A DNA stretch of 64,000 bases from Cristatella mucedo (GCA_009760855.2 WPIO01000001.1:17978501-18042500), one strand, 5' to 3'; positions 1 to 12,045 are shown, numbered from the stretch's first letter. Program-made: numbers and translations. The notes: generated by a model not told the origin, from the letters alone.

Positions 1-965
1 TGGCATGCACGTTAGCGTTAGCCTAGCATCATTTAATTGGGATCTTACAGGATTGGCATGCGCTCCTTTTCGTGGCCAATGCCGGAAGCCAATTGTGCAG
101 CTATCAAAGCGTGATCTGTTGTTCTCGAGTTGTCTTGACATTAAATTCCTGAAAAAGAGGTAGCAAGGGGAGCCGGGCTTCATTCTTGAGGTAGTGCTGT
201 GGCCTTTGCTTGGCACTCGTTCAGCACGTGTGATGATCTGCAGCTTGGAAGTAGCGCAGCTATTAATTAGTTGTGTGTTGCTGTCGGGTTGTCCTTGACG
301 TTCTTGGGGGGAGGTCTGTAGCATTTCCTGTTCACTCGTTTTATACCCGTGCAATACAACAGTTAGCTGCATATTTTATTTTCATGTTGCAGTAATCTTC
401 CGTTTTGAACGTCCAGCTTTGGAGGCCCGTAGGACATATTGCCCCTCCCTCTATTCTTGCGCTGCAATATCTTGTGGGGTGTACTAGCGCTATAAAAATT
501 CAACTCTCAGTTAAGCCACATCATGTGCTTGTTTAAAAACATTTGTACCCTGAGGATCAAGATATAGCCTCAAATATTTCAGCATTTGATGGACTGCGGG
601 CAAACAAAAAATTTCACCAAAACAGAATTCGTGTATGAATTAGCAATCTTTGTTACAAGTCAGGTATGCTACTGCCATTTTGTTAGCTGGTGCAAACATG
701 CAAGATGTCCCTGTTTCTGGATTCTGACACAGTTGCCATTTTCAGAAGATATTTTTTAGCACCGTCCGAATACTGCGACTTGAGATTTACTGGATGTACC
801 AAGTATTTCCGTCTCTAAAAATGTATCTCAACAACCGTATGCGGTTGTTGATTATCCGGTGTTTTCCCAGCAACCGTCAAGGGTTTAAAGGATGGTATTT
901 TGAAAATGCCCAACCTTTGGTCTGATATATGATTCAAAATGTTTCAAGAAGTTGATTTTGCAATA
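1..965. other. No gene recognised
   Basis: AT-moderate sequence without an ORF, repeat family or RNA gene that I recognise. It may be intron or upstream sequence of the plus-strand gene ending at 2916. Confidence 0.5.
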
Positions 966-969
966 GATG

Positions 970-1137
970 GCGAGCCGTGATGGCACACTGGGTAAGGCAG
1001 TTGCTTTTCACGACCTTGGTCCCGAAGTCGTGGGTTCGAATCCTTCTATGGGCAATCCTTTATTGCCTCTGCAAGCTGCGGTGATAGCCGTAAAGGCTTT
1101 TCTGTCGCTATACAAAAGGGCTGTTTAATAAGCTAGT
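970..1137 (+). repeat. tRNA-derived SINE, family A
   Basis: Starts with a tRNA-like head (GAGCCGTGATGGCACACTGG) and a B-box (GTGGGTTCGAATCC). A body ending GTCGCTATACAAAAGGGCTG then runs into AGCTAGTATTTTTT. The same unit recurs in both orientations through the window. Confidence 0.8.
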
Positions 1138-2294
1138 ATTTTTTATTATTTTTGTAGATAGGGAAAACCACCCAAATGCATTTTCGGATAAGCAGGGAGT
1201 TAAATAATTCATTAAAATTATTTCCCATACCTTAATCCTCCCAGTTTTCTGAATGCAGTTACTATATTGAACAACCGTCTCAAATTCAAAGTGGAAACTT
1301 TCTAATGCATGCAGATCACCATGAATTTGGCATCATAAGTGTTTTCTACGAATTTTAATACTGTATTTTATACTGTTTTGCAGCTCTTTTTTCAGTAGGA
1401 AACATTTTTAATTGGTGTCCCTCTTAACTATACTATCGATTTCTAGCATATTCTCATACATGGTCTTGGCCCCAGGTATATGCATTCGCACCACCAAATG
1501 TCTCAAAAGCTTGACCATTCCTGAAGAAGTGCTCGATACAGTCGTCGAGATGTATTTTTCGAGGGGGAATACTTGGCACACCCACAAATTCGGACTTCAC
1601 CGTGTTCTGCTAGTGCTACCAAACTATTCTTCCAAAATGGCCGTTTCCGAACAGACTCGAAACTGCCAAACAGCCTTATCTGCATGCTTTTTTTTCGTAG
1701 TAGGTTATCCTAGTTGACAGCAAGTACAATCTGCAGCATTTATTTGCTTCCTCATATTAATACTACCATGTGGTAGTGTTTTTTTGCCTTAATTTAGATA
1801 GATATCTGCAACAATCAATTAGTCATTTGTTGTAAAATACTGAAATGTTTGCTTGAGGTTGGTGTTGATTGCTTAGGTGCGCATGCTAATTGTGCCGGTC
1901 CCCTTTTCTTTTAGAAAGCTGCTTTACAGTGGCACACCTTATGGACTCTTTGCATATCTTTTGATGTTTATCTATAACTGACTAGTCTTTTCTTAGTCGG
2001 TTTCCTACATTTGGGGGTCCAGGAGTAGTAAGTGCTGATTGACGAAGCTCTTTTTTAAGCCATGCTTTTATGCTTGTTAAATCGTACATGTTTAAGTAAA
2101 TAATTATTTGAAACAAATTTTCAATGCTAGAGAGACTACTAAAGTGCATTTATTCTCCTAATCTTATCACGAAGTGATGTCAATGTGTTTGTGTCGGAGA
2201 CTCAGGATTACTTTCCAGTTGTCTGACCACGAGTTGCCCACATGGTTTTCTAGTTTTACACGCTGCATGTCCTCTTGCTCTGTTCCCTATTTAG
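1138..2294. other. No gene recognised
   Basis: Holds a 101-codon plus-strand frame (1412-1717) with no recognisable domain and no supporting splice context. Nothing else stands out. Confidence 0.4.
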
Positions 2295-2474
2295 ACTGTC
2301 TGCAACGGAGGAGGCTAGCGATGTTTGCTTAGATTGCCAAGAAACTTCTTCTGATAGTGCCCGAGGGGCCTCTCAGGCTAGCCAGCTCGAATGCCTGCGG
2401 CTGGAGTTGTCGCCAGAGCTACGCAGGCAGCTGGCCATCACCGAATTGCAGACTGCTGCCATCCAGTATCAAAG
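2295..2474 (+). CDS. Penultimate exon of an unidentified plus-strand gene
   Basis: An exon with a pyrimidine-rich acceptor (ccctatttag) and donor CAAAG|GTACTA. It enters in phase 2 and leaves in phase 2. It encodes an acidic, serine-rich stretch (SATEEASDVCLDC) and a likely helix (SPELRRQLAITELQTAAIQYQ). The frame continues across a 102-bp intron into the exon at 2577. No family recognised. Upstream exons were not found in the first 2.3 kb. Confidence 0.5.
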
Positions 2475-2576
2475 GTACTATGCTCAGCTGCCTTATGCCT
2501 GTGTTTGACTGCGATGGTGCTTCTTCCATTGGCAGATCACGGTGAAGCATTTTCGCGGTACTTTTGCTTGTCATAG

Positions 2577-2916
2577 GCCACAGCCATCGTTAGCACTCGT
2601 CCCATGGACAGGACCTGCAGAACGCTGCAAGGAAGCAGCAAAGCAAGCCGACGAAAAAGTTAACTCGCGAGGATCTGCTAGCACCAAGCAGACAGGTGGT
2701 GTAGAGCTGGCTTTAGAGGAGGAGGAAGAAGAAAAAGACGAGCTGCTGCTGCTGGTCGAGCTCTCTGAGGATACCAATGCTGGATCGACCTGCACGGCCA
2801 TGGCGACTTCAACCCCGTACGTCTGCTTGCCACTCCTTAAAGACTGCTGTCTATGCGCCGTGCCTAATGATCTCTGTCGACACGGGCCTGCGAATCGTAT
2901 GCTGGCCGTAGAGTGA
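2577..2916 (+). CDS. Terminal exon of the same plus-strand gene
   Basis: After acceptor gtcatag the frame runs to a TGA at 2914-2916. It contains a helix-like segment (AERCKEAAKQADEKV), a glutamate run with a leucine run (DELLLLVELSED) and a cysteine-rich end (KDCCLCAVPNDLCRHG). Three other acceptor choices give early stops; this one alone keeps the frame open for about 110 codons. Function unknown. It converges on the large minus-strand gene. Confidence 0.45.
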
Positions 2917-3033
2917 TCTTCGGTTTCGAGCTGCCGGCTCATTCACGATGCACTGGCCTCGGAAATGCTACGAATGCTTCCCACGAGGAGCTTGGAGCTT
3001 CTATGTCAAAGGAGTAAAACTTAGCTATTAGTA

Positions 3034-3965
3034 GTTAATAGTACATTTGTATAGCACACTCAGATAACTTACTCTTTCTAGGCACTTCACATTTGCTGTA
3101 AAGGAAGCATGATCGAATGGTTAGTGGTAACATGTCAATGTCAACAAGCATACACATCGTTAGAGGTGACATGCACAGGGTCAACATGCAAGTATTTTGG
3201 TAAGTGCATGCTGACGCAGTACATGGTAAGTGGCAGCATGTACTGTGTCAGCATGCATGAACGACACTCAAAAAAGGATTAATCACCAGGACCGACTAAA
3301 TGCTGTGATTGAGAGATACGTTTTTAGCTTCCTTTTTAAATGTCAAGTCAGGGGAGTGACATCAGTCGGGAGTGAATTCCAGGCTATGGGAGCATACAAA
3401 CTAAAGGCACGGTCTCCAAAGTATTTGGGGTTCGTACAAGGTCTAGCTAAACGGTGTGATTAAAAAAGCAGGTGGTACGATGCCTAGCCTGGTGGGGTAT
3501 TAGGTCTGATAGGTAGATAGGAGCCATAGAATGAAGGGACCTAAAAGTGAGCGACAAAACCTTGAAGTCAATCCGTTGCTTGACTGGTAGCCAGTGCAGG
3601 TCGGCTAGAAGTGGTTATGTGGCAACTTCGACACTCACGACAGACAAGCCTAGCTGCAAGAGTTTTGCACCAACTCTTAAGTGCCCGATTGCACAGGCCT
3701 GTAGACCAGCAAGCAGTAAGTTACAGAAGTCGACGGTATGTCACAAGTGTGTGCACCAATTTAGATGTGGTATCCCTGCCTAAACAAGCCCGAATTTAGC
3801 AACGTTGTTTAGCTGAAAGTAGGCATACTTGATTGTGGAGCTGATTTTGTCGTCTAACGAAAGGTCACTTTGGAACAGGAAATCTAGATTTCGTCCAGAT
3901 GCAAGTGGAGATATGCTGGCAGAGCCGATGTTGAAGTTAAGTATTCCAATTTCTGAATCACATTT
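3034..3965 (-). mobile_element. LINE 3' end (CR1/L2-like reverse transcriptase C-terminus)
   Basis: Read on the minus strand, 3589 to 3460 gives DLHWLPVKQRIDFKVLSLTF, then SLHSMAPIYLSDL, the hallmark C-terminal region of CR1/L2-type non-LTR reverse transcriptases. An untranslated tail follows, ending near 3034 in the AGTGCCTAGAAAGAG motif shared by all copies here. Frames are broken, so it is a 5'-truncated dead copy. Confidence 0.8.
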
Positions 3966-4467
3966 GGTTTGCTCTTACTTAGTTAATTGGTTTTATCGTC
4001 AGTCAATTGATTAGCTGATTACACAGCCTCGTCTATGTTGCATTAGAAGAGCCTTTATGGCTGGTGGACATCAATTGCAGTGGACAACAATGAGCTGCAT
4101 ACTGAAGGTTTCCAACACATGGCCTCGGTCACAAAGTGCTCGCCTGTCACTGCTATGCTAAAGCCTTACTGCATCTCCATCTGTAACGTGAGAGCCACCG
4201 AGACTAAGCTAGTGTTATGCCGAAGTTTCTTGTACTGCAGTCAAAGCCTAATTTTTGATGTGCATATGGTTGCCCACCGACTTATGCAACACATGGAAAG
4301 AGAGAAGCTTGGCTGATTCCAGTGAAAATTTAGTAAGTAGCACAGGAAGGCTAAAAAGGATATGCCAGAGTAGGCTGCAGCAGGAGAGAAGATATGTCAT
4401 TGTAGAATCTGTTACTACAACGGATTGTGAAAGTAATTTTAAAGTCCAGGCAACTTAGCGATCCAAA

Positions 4468-4575
4468 ATGTGGGCTCGAGCATTTCGGTGGGTAATCTTT
4501 TATTGCCCACTGCAAGCAAGAGTGATAGCTACTAAGGCTCTTCTGCCCCTATATTAATGAAGCTGTTGAAACACC
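4468..4575 (+). repeat. tRNA-derived SINE, family A (partial)
   Basis: Carries a degenerate B-box and the family A body (TTTATTGCCCACTGCAAGC, then AAGGCTCTTCTGCC). The head is missing. Confidence 0.55.
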
Positions 4576-5799
4576 TGATCTTTACTTTACTAACAATGTA
4601 AGTGAATGAATGATACAATGATACAACTAATATATTGTCATGCAAGGACCAGAAGGTGCGAGGAGGCTGAAACCGGTGATGTAGTTCAGCTTGGTGTGGA
4701 GGAGCCAAGCTATGGTAAGAGTTTAGCTGTCTATTTGTCGATCAATCGGGAGCCATTGAAACTTATTTTGCAAAAGACTAACTTCTATTCTTGAATTTAA
4801 AACCAATATAGCAGCCATATTAATCTCCAACTGTAGAGGTTTAGTGGCTGTTTCTGGTTTTTTGTAGTAATACTGACTTCCAATTTGGAGATTACCAAGT
4901 CAGCCGTAAGATCTGTCGTCAGCCACTCCGGTAAATAGTCCCAAGCTTTGGCAGCGATCAACATGATGGGGCTATAGCTGTTGAGGCGGACCTTCTGAGT
5001 TCAGATGTTAAACTCCAAGCAGTCATCAGAGAGGAATCTTGAATTAGGAGACTTGACAATGGTTGCCCCATGTATTCTAATCGTTTGTTAAGGGTTTCCT
5101 GTCATCCAGGCACGACGAGTTTTCTCATGTGTTCCTAACGTTTGTGGCTCATGTAAAAAAATTCAACTTGAGTCATTCACTGTCACTCACTTTTGTGGTC
5201 ATTCGGGTTCTTTTTTCTTTAGTCTTGCATTTAATCATATGCAATGGACAATCGTTGCTATGCTTTGGCTTGACCATATCGCCGCTGATGTTGCCATTAC
5301 GGTTTTCCTGACTGCCTTTTATCGAACGTTCTATAAGCAATTGTCATTTCTTTAGTATCTATAAAGTACCTAGTAAGAGATTCAGTTCTGCTTCTATGAA
5401 TGATTGAATCCCAAGTCCAAGTACTAGAGCTGAAGTCACAAAAACGAGTTCCTGTGTGTAATGAGACAAACTGTGCCCATGACAGTGCCATTTCACTGCA
5501 AGTTTTTCCGAGCAGTTTTATCATAAATAGGCTCCTTTTTGGATGTCTTTTACCAAGTATCACATCCGACAGCTGTTTTGGTCGTTTTTGCTGCAGGTTT
5601 GTTGGACCCGAGTCGACACCGAGTGGTCTACGCTTTTCATGTGACAATGATGGTTTTATGGAGACCTGATGTCTAGTACCTGGCGATGTGACTGTTAGCG
5701 GGCTGAAAGTGGCAGCTTTTATGCCCAGAATGTCTTGAACCATTTCATAGCAGCACTACGCCTATTTTCCTAATGACGCCTTGTTGCCTCTTGTTGCTA
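4576..5799. other. No gene recognised
   Basis: A 148-codon minus-strand frame (5297-5743) is open but shows no domain and no splice support. It adjoins LINE sequence on its right and may be an old LINE 5' region. Confidence 0.35.
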
Positions 5800-6850
5800 G
5801 CAATTAAATTTTGTAGTTTTTGTTAGCTTTTCTTACTTCTACTCGTTTCCTTATCCTACTATTGTCCGTCGTGTTAACCGCGAAGCTCAGATCACGATTG
5901 TATATTATGGACCGCAATTTAGAATGCATCAGCAACTTTCACGGTATTCTGCTTTTGCATACTCGAGAACACTTCCGCTGCACTATTGTGCCTAGTGCTG
6001 CTGCTGTAGATATTGCAAAATCGAAGCCATCCAAGCGACGAACGCCCGGAAACGGCTAAGCTAAGACCTGTTTTGCAAATCGCTAGAGTTCTTTGTCCCC
6101 AACGTCAGAAAAAATTATGCGTGAATGGAAATCTACCACATTTAGTTGAGTCCTTTACTACCGTTCGTGGTTGTGGTCGTTTTGAGCTCAATGAGATGGT
6201 GTTACTGGATGTCAAGCATACGTTTTAGTCACGCTTCGCGAGTCAGCCATCGCCCGTAAAACGTGCCGGCGTCAAACATGGGGTAACCGAAGGGGCTCCC
6301 AGCACCAAGCTAACGTCCGTATTATTGCCACTAACAGCAACCCAATTTTTCCTGCTGGATGCTAATGCTAATTTGACTAATCATTCGATAATTTCTTATT
6401 TGTGTTAGAACTGCTGCTCGTTTCTGTAAAGTAGTAGTGATGAAGCCACCGCCAACCTCGCTGACCACATATCTTGTGCCACTGGAATGTGTTCTCGTTA
6501 AGCATTCAATCGTTACTTATTAGCTGCCTGATAGTTGCAATGCTCTTGGCATTTTCGTTGTTATGGAGGCCTTGCTGAAGTTGACTTACTACTCCGTTAT
6601 AACCGAAAGCTACCCCAGGTTTTCATTTTTTCATGCACCGAAATCGTTGAAAATTGGAGGTGGAGTAGCCGTTGTCGCCAACACCTCTTTCAATTTCAAG
6701 TCTTTGTCTGATCCTGCTAAACAATGTTTTGAATCTCTGGCTCTCTGTCCAGGTAGTGTTAAGTTCCCAATAGTGGTGTTAAGCTATAGTCTTTCTGCAA
6801 TTGTAGGTTCATCTCTGATTTCTTACTGTCTGTTCTTTAAATAAGGATTG
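5800..6850 (+). mobile_element. LINE endonuclease-region fragment
   Basis: At 6600-6790 the plus strand reads YPRFSFFHAPKS, GGGVAVVANTSF and CFESLALCPGSVKFPIVVLS. This is the pattern of the endonuclease domain of CR1/L2-like LINEs (GGGVAVL, FESLAL). The part to the left is only tentatively included. Stops interrupt the frame. Confidence 0.6.
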
Positions 6851-6985
6851 CCCACTACTCATGCTTGATATTTCAATATCTATTTTGATAACCCATCAGG
6901 AGCAGTGCTCCAGCATACTTTTACAGTCCGTCTCTCTGCCTCCTGTACTCACATTCAAGCCCCTACGCATATAAAAAATATTAGA

Positions 6986-7140
6986 TGTAAAGCCTCATTT
7001 GTGTAGCGGCAGAAGAGCCCGAACGGCTATCGCCACCGCTGCTCGCAGTTGGCATTAAAGAATCGCCCACTGCAGGATTCGTACCCATGACCTCGGTCGT
7101 GAAGTGCTAGCACCTTATCTCATGTGCTATCACGGCCTTT
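6986..7140 (-). repeat. tRNA-derived SINE, family A
   Basis: Reverse orientation: body first (GCGGCAGAAGAGCCCGAACG), then a B-box complement (GGATTCGTACCC) and head complement (TGCTATCACGGC). Confidence 0.75.
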
Positions 7141-7439
7141 GTAAAAGGCCACACCTTTATATTAAATCCCCCCTTGCAATTGTACCTTAGCGACATCAAT
7201 CGTCTTCCCTTTCGGCACATCTGATCATAAACAGATTTCAGTCTGCTTGGAATGTGTTTCTGTTTCAGTATAAAAAAATTTCATGTGAATCAAACAGTGA
7301 TACCGTCTGCTGCTGATTTGCTACCTCTGTTCTCCTACTTGACCCTTCTACCCACCTTCACTCCATGATGCAATGCTTCAGTGCTGCCACATTAGTCAAC
7401 GTCCATGATGAGTTTGCACTTCTAATCAAATGACAGGTC

Positions 7440-7660
7440 ATTCCCCGCCGAGTCGCCCTTCGAGTTATGGCTGACACCAAAAGTAAGAAATTCTAAATGT
7501 AGACTTGTGAAGGCTGCCAACAGTTCGGGAAAGTTGCATCCACTGTTAAGTCGGCCTACTTTCAGCTAGGCAACATCGCCAAAATCAGGACCTCAGACAA
7601 GAGTACGGCAGCAACTAGTTCACGCGTTTACGTCATCGTTGCTAGACTTGGGCGATTCCC
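7440..7660 (+). mobile_element. LINE reverse-transcriptase fragment
   Basis: The plus strand reads TVKSAYFQLGNIAKIR, matching the conserved VKSAYFQLRNI segment of CR1/L2-type reverse transcriptases. It may belong to the same old insertion as 5800-6850, interrupted by the SINE at 6986. Confidence 0.65.
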
Positions 7661-8630
7661 TTTATTCACGAGGAGCCTTTTCATATTTTTAGAAAAAGAG
7701 ACCCGGTTGCACGGGCAGCATATTTATTCACACATCAAACAGCACTAGGTTAAACCTGAGTTGAAGCAACAGGTCTGTTTACCGCATGCATCGAAGCCAA
7801 CGCAATTACTGCTTCTGCGTCTCAGCTCATCACAGTGCACGTGTCAGCAATGAAATAGCATCGCCGGGAGCCGTGTCGAAGTACAGTTATAGAAAAAAGA
7901 AAGAAGAGCAGTATCGTGAGAATCTTATGTATGATGGCACTGATCCATTGGCGATGCCGTCTTAGGCGAGCTAGTTTCTCATCACTGGGTCTCAGTGAAC
8001 TCAGACCTAAAGATTGCTGCTGCTGCTGCGATGACACGTGTCCACTTCCTCTAGGCATCTACAACGTTGCAAAGAATTGTGGCAGACACATGGCACGGTG
8101 TGTTCCGAACGTTTTTGTTGAAAACCACAAACCGACTTTTTTCTGTGGCTGTAAATTCCGTCGGGAGATAACGGGTTTTCTACAATGTCAAGCGACTAAA
8201 GTAATGTGGAGCATGTGAAAATATTTATTGACAACCCAGAAACAAGCACACATGCTGCTAGTAAGTATGTCCTTAGTGTGGCGTCGCCCCACTACGATTA
8301 TGTATGACCTCCCCTTGTCTAGCCAGCCTTAGAGGCCACAACCATCTGCATCTGTATATTCTGCTGTAGCACATTCCACAAAGTCGGGTTTACTGAAAAG
8401 GTCAGCTATTGGTGTAGGCCGAACACACTACACTGCCTCAAGTGCCTGTCGGTATCGCTCTGTAGTTGTCCTATGGGGTTCAAATCGGTCAAGTGGCTGG
8501 GCCTCTGTGCCAGCAACAATCAAGGATTCATCAAAAAGTATTTTGCTCACGTTTGGTCAAGCACGTTGAATACTGTAGTTGGGTCTTTAAATTTGGAAAA
8601 AAGATAGCGACCGTAAGCACACTGCCAGGC
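7661..8630. other. No gene recognised
   Basis: Contains two opposing 78- to 100-codon frames (7822-8218) with no domain. The right part (from about 8300) may be the decayed body of the Tc1-like element that follows. Confidence 0.35.
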
Positions 8631-8639
8631 CAGTGGAGC

Positions 8640-8790
8640 GCCTTCTGACGAATCCCTGTTTGCTGCTGGTGCAATGGCCGAGCCAGTCGCCTGATTTGAA
8701 CGTGATAGGACGACTATATAGCGATATCGACAGAGGCAGGGTATTGCAACAGGCCACCATCGAGGATCAGGGCTCTCTATCGGATGGAAG
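8640..8790 (+). mobile_element. Tc1/mariner-like transposase relic
   Basis: The plus strand reads VQWPSQSPDLNVIGRLYSDI, closely matching the WPSQSPDLNPIEHLW region around the third catalytic acidic residue of Tc1-family transposases. Here the glutamate of PIE is replaced (VIG), and surrounding frames are broken. Confidence 0.75.
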
Positions 8791-8894
8791 CAAGGGAAAG
8801 AGAGATCGGCAACTTTTTATTAATGTGGGCTGCGACGCCGAGTCTCTGAGGACCTGGCTGATCTTCCACTCATGGCTCTGCTCTCTAATCGCTG

Positions 8895-8965
8895 TAATAA
8901 TAATAATACCTTTGTATAATGCCCCCAGAGAGCTTCCATCTCTTTCTAGATACTTTACATTTGCT
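8895..8965 (-). repeat. LINE/SINE 3' tail fragment
   Basis: An ATT-repeat followed by the complement of the shared tail (GAGAGCTTCCATCTCTTTCTAG, then ACTTTACATTTGCTG). Confidence 0.65.
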
Positions 8966-9236
8966 GTCAGCCACTACGGCAAGTTCAGGCAGCTGGGCTT
9001 GGGCCATAGATCTTGGCCAAGGGGTAAGGTGCTCGCTGAACACGGTTCCAGTTCAAGCGGTAATGATACCGGTAAGCCTCTGTGTAAACGGGTCTATTCA
9101 ATCATCTAATTTTTTACCTTTATCTTGGCTAGACCCTAATTTTCTTTTTAAGGTAATTCAGACTGGTTGCAGCTGCTATTATTCTAGGTGGACTACATCC
9201 AGCTGCATTTACCATTCACAACTCCCTAGTCAGGCA

Positions 9237-9238
9237 CA

Positions 9239-9319
<81 letters not shown>

Positions 9320-9343
9320 GCACACACACACACACACACACAC
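9237..9343. repeat. (ACGC)n then (AC)n microsatellite
   Basis: About thirteen ACGC units followed by an AC run with one interruption. Both strands give long arginine/histidine or cysteine/valine frames that are artefacts. Confidence 0.95.
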
Positions 9344-10644
9344 GGTGATTGATGAACTGAACCCTCTTGCAGGCTACTTTAGATTGGAATCCTGGATGCT
9401 GACCAACTTTGTTAGCTAAACGAAGATAAACCCCAACGAGGAGGTGGGGTTTACAAACAGTAGCAATGACACCCAAAACGCTGATTGGAAATCATTATCT
9501 CTGCACTATTCGTGACTTGGAGGACACAGGCCGCTACTATTCCTCCACTAGCCAGCTAGTGCACAGCTGTTGGATGTAGCTTCGGGACGGGTCGGTGCGA
9601 AGCTGTGGTCCAGCAGCTGTGGTCCAGCAGCTGTGATCGTCCAGCCCGCCGTTGATGAGCTGTGGCTGATAGGCTGAGGCAGGAGGAGAGCAGTTGGAAC
9701 GCTAGCGGAATGGAGAACGGCTGTGTACTGCGAGAATCAGCCGAAATACCTTGTAGTTGAAATGCTTATAGATGCAGGGCAGAAGCCCGTGTGTGCTGTT
9801 GACAGCTATCCAGCACAATAGCTTGTTGGTCTTCATGACTTTGTGCAGTTATTGAAGGAAATGCCTACACAAGGTCTGTCTTTTCTTTAGCCATGTGCAA
9901 TTTCTTGACCAGCGATACTGAACGTCACCGTTTCCTAGAATGTTAGCTATAAATAGCAGTAAAAACATTGCTAATCATCACATTTTTAAGTAATCATTAT
10001 CAATTTTTCCACAAAATTAACTTCTTAGTTGTGGTTTATTTCCCTTGAATTTACCCATGTTGGCAAAGGCAAGGTTATGAAATGAGCCTGCAGACCTTCA
10101 GTCACAAGTTCGCCTGTTATGGCTAGAGATCGGCTGGAGTTGAGATATACCTGCCTGGGCCACCAGGACCCCTTTTATAAAGTTCTGCGATCTGACTCTC
10201 TGCTGAGTATGGCACAAAGCTACTCTTAAGGAAGACCGGAAGCAGGTCGACAGGTAAAAAAGGGGTTACTGTGCTGATTAGGCATTGGCTGCTCAGGTCG
10301 GTAATTTTGCAGCAGTTGTGCTTGCGCCGTTTTAAACTTCAGAACCGTACTCGAAAGGGCTGCTACATGTTATGCAAATGAGGCATTGAGTATAAGCCAC
10401 TGAGGTGCATGACACAATGCAGATTCTTAAAATGAGTAAATGTGCTGAGCAAATCGTCTATTGTGTGTAACAAACGTAACCCCCATCTTATGGCAGCTCA
10501 AAATTCAAGAGGGCGACACAGCCTTTAAAAAGGTTCTGTGATGCCCCTTGGCTTTAAATCACTATTCAAATCCAGCCGGCTCCTCAGCCACACTAGTGTA
10601 GTATATTTTCACGCGATTTTGAGTGCGTGCGCATACACCCTTAC
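9344..10644. other. Downstream of vWA-C; no further exon recognised
   Basis: I searched the minus strand for a phase-1 exon continuing the giant gene and saw none that convinces. A minus-strand AATAAA lies near 10034, and a stop in frame with vWA-C lies at 10562, so transcript ends here are possible. Imperfect CCAGCAGCTGTG repeats occur near 9600. Confidence 0.4.
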
Positions 10645-11235
10645 CTCGGCATATTTCCTTGCTTATCTGGCTTGCATGGTCGCCAGTCTCGGCCTGCACG
10701 TAGTGCCGGCTGACCGGTTCGGTGACGAGCGACTCCACACCTCGGCTGCTGCCACCAATGCTCACCCCGAGCACATCGTAGCCGGCCATCTTAAGCTGCT
10801 GACTCTCGTTCACTGCCTCAGTGCTGACGTCCTCGTCAGCCACGACAATCACTGCCACGCGTCTCGAAGCTGAGTAGGAGTCGTGTGGATAGCCGACCAC
10901 GCCATCCAGACTGGGCACAATACCATTGTCCTCGCGTGCGCGCCTCATGAGAGCTGCCAGTGTAGGCCTAGATTCGCCGATGAGTGAGTCGAGATGGCGC
11001 AGGACGTCGCCGCTGTTGCTGTATTGGCGCAGCGTGAACCCGCGGTGTCTGATGCGGGTGGCCGGGCGGCGACACTCGCAGTCGGGTAGCACCACGGACA
11101 GCCGAACGCGGCGACCGTCGATGGGCAGTGCTGCCGTCACATTGCGGACAAGTGACAGGGCACGATCGCTGCGACCTTGAGCGATCAGCAGCACGTCGAC
11201 TCCTTGCTGACCACTGCAGGCATCGAGGATTGGAG
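10645..11235 (-). CDS. vWA-C domain exon, MIDAS lost
   Basis: A single 591-nt phase 1-1 exon (197 codons) shaped like a vWA domain: cysteine in LDACSG, strand GVDVLLIAQGRSD, strand RVRLSVVLP, strand RRVAVIVVADED, strand YDVLGVSIGG, final helix ASQISKEICRG with the closing cysteine. The position of DxSxS reads AQGRS, so metal binding by the usual route is unlikely. It is unsplit, unlike vWA-A and vWA-B, so it may have a separate origin. The acceptor is cacttcag and the donor CGAG|GTAAGG. If that donor is not used the frame runs to a stop at 10562, which could be the true C-terminus; I saw no convincing next exon. Confidence 0.8.
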
Positions 11236-11454
11236 CTGAAGTGAAATGTTAATAAACGTCGACACGTTTATTCGAGCACGGGAGCAACATGTTAGCGCTG
11301 TGGGGCTGCTGCTCTGCTGCCTCTGCTGCTGCAGGCTGCTTGTGGCCCAAAGCCTGCCCTCCCCCACTATCCAGCTGCGAAGCTCACGCCTGTGGCGCTA
11401 AGCCATCCGCGAGTGCCTACTGGGCTGCACACAGCACAGCAGGCTGGCGCTCAC

Positions 11455-11670
11455 CACCGCCGCAGGGCTTGGAGGAGTGGCAGGGCACCGCTGTCGACTC
11501 GACTTCTCCTTTCTGGCAGTCGCCGTAGGGTGAGAGGCACGTTCGCGAGATGCTCTGGAATCCGCCGCCTCCGCACGTCACGCTGCACGGTGTCTCGTAG
11601 AGCCAGCTGGACCAGCCGCCGTTGCTGCCTTGGCCACCACCATTCAAGCCATAGTTGTCATTGCCATTAT
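11455..11670 (-). CDS. TSP1 domain exon 2
   Basis: Second thrombospondin type 1 repeat after a glycine/asparagine-rich lead. Motifs: GGWSSWLYETPCSVTCGGG, SISRTCLSP, DCQKG, VPCHSSKPCGG. The acceptor is tttgcag and the donor GGTG|GTGAGC (216 nt, phase 1-1). Confidence 0.88.
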
Positions 11671-11867
11671 CTGCAAACCGAACGAAAATGCAAAACATTC
11701 GGTCCAGCCTCCGCCCCCTCCTGCCTAAGGCAAGGACCCTCGCAGCCAAGCTGGTCCTTTCGTTTGTGGACATCCAGTCTAGACCTGTTACGCTGCCTCT
11801 TGCAGGGCTTCCGGCTTTTGCAATACAAAGCCGGCAATTGGTGGGAAGCTCTGCTGCTAGGAGGAGC

Positions 11868-12045
11868 TAGTATGAGCCGTGATGGTGCACTAGGTAAGGT
11901 GGTTGCTTTTCACGATCTCGGTCCCGATGTCGCAGGTTCGAATCCTGCGGTGGGCGATCCTATATCGTCACTGCAAGAGGTGGTGATAGCCTTAAAGGCT
12001 CTTCTGTCGCTATACAAAAGAGGCTGTTAAATCAGCTAGTATATA
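11868..12045 (+). repeat. tRNA-derived SINE, family A
   Basis: One of the best-preserved copies: GAGCCGTGATGGTGCACTAG head, B-box CAGGTTCGAATCC, body ending CGCTATACAAAAGAGGCTG and AGCTAGTAT. It sits in the intron before TSP1 exon 2. An AT-rich run follows to about 12200. Confidence 0.85.

Noticed and set aside
970-1050. tRNA gene
   Set aside because: An A-box and B-box are visible, but no intact cloverleaf; the unit recurs many times with a common non-tRNA body, so it is a SINE. The same applies to the other tRNA-like hits.
5297-5743. 148-codon minus-strand frame
   Set aside because: No recognised domain, no start context, and no splice link to the giant gene; it abuts LINE sequence.
7822-8058. 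Final exon of the giant gene with a membrane-like segment (ILLFFLFSITVL)
   Set aside because: With the phase-1 entry required by vWA-C, each acceptor nearby leads to an early stop; only a different phase keeps the frame open.
9216-9476. Frames rich in alanine-arginine-threonine-histidine and valine-cysteine
   Set aside because: Produced by the ACGC/AC repeat.
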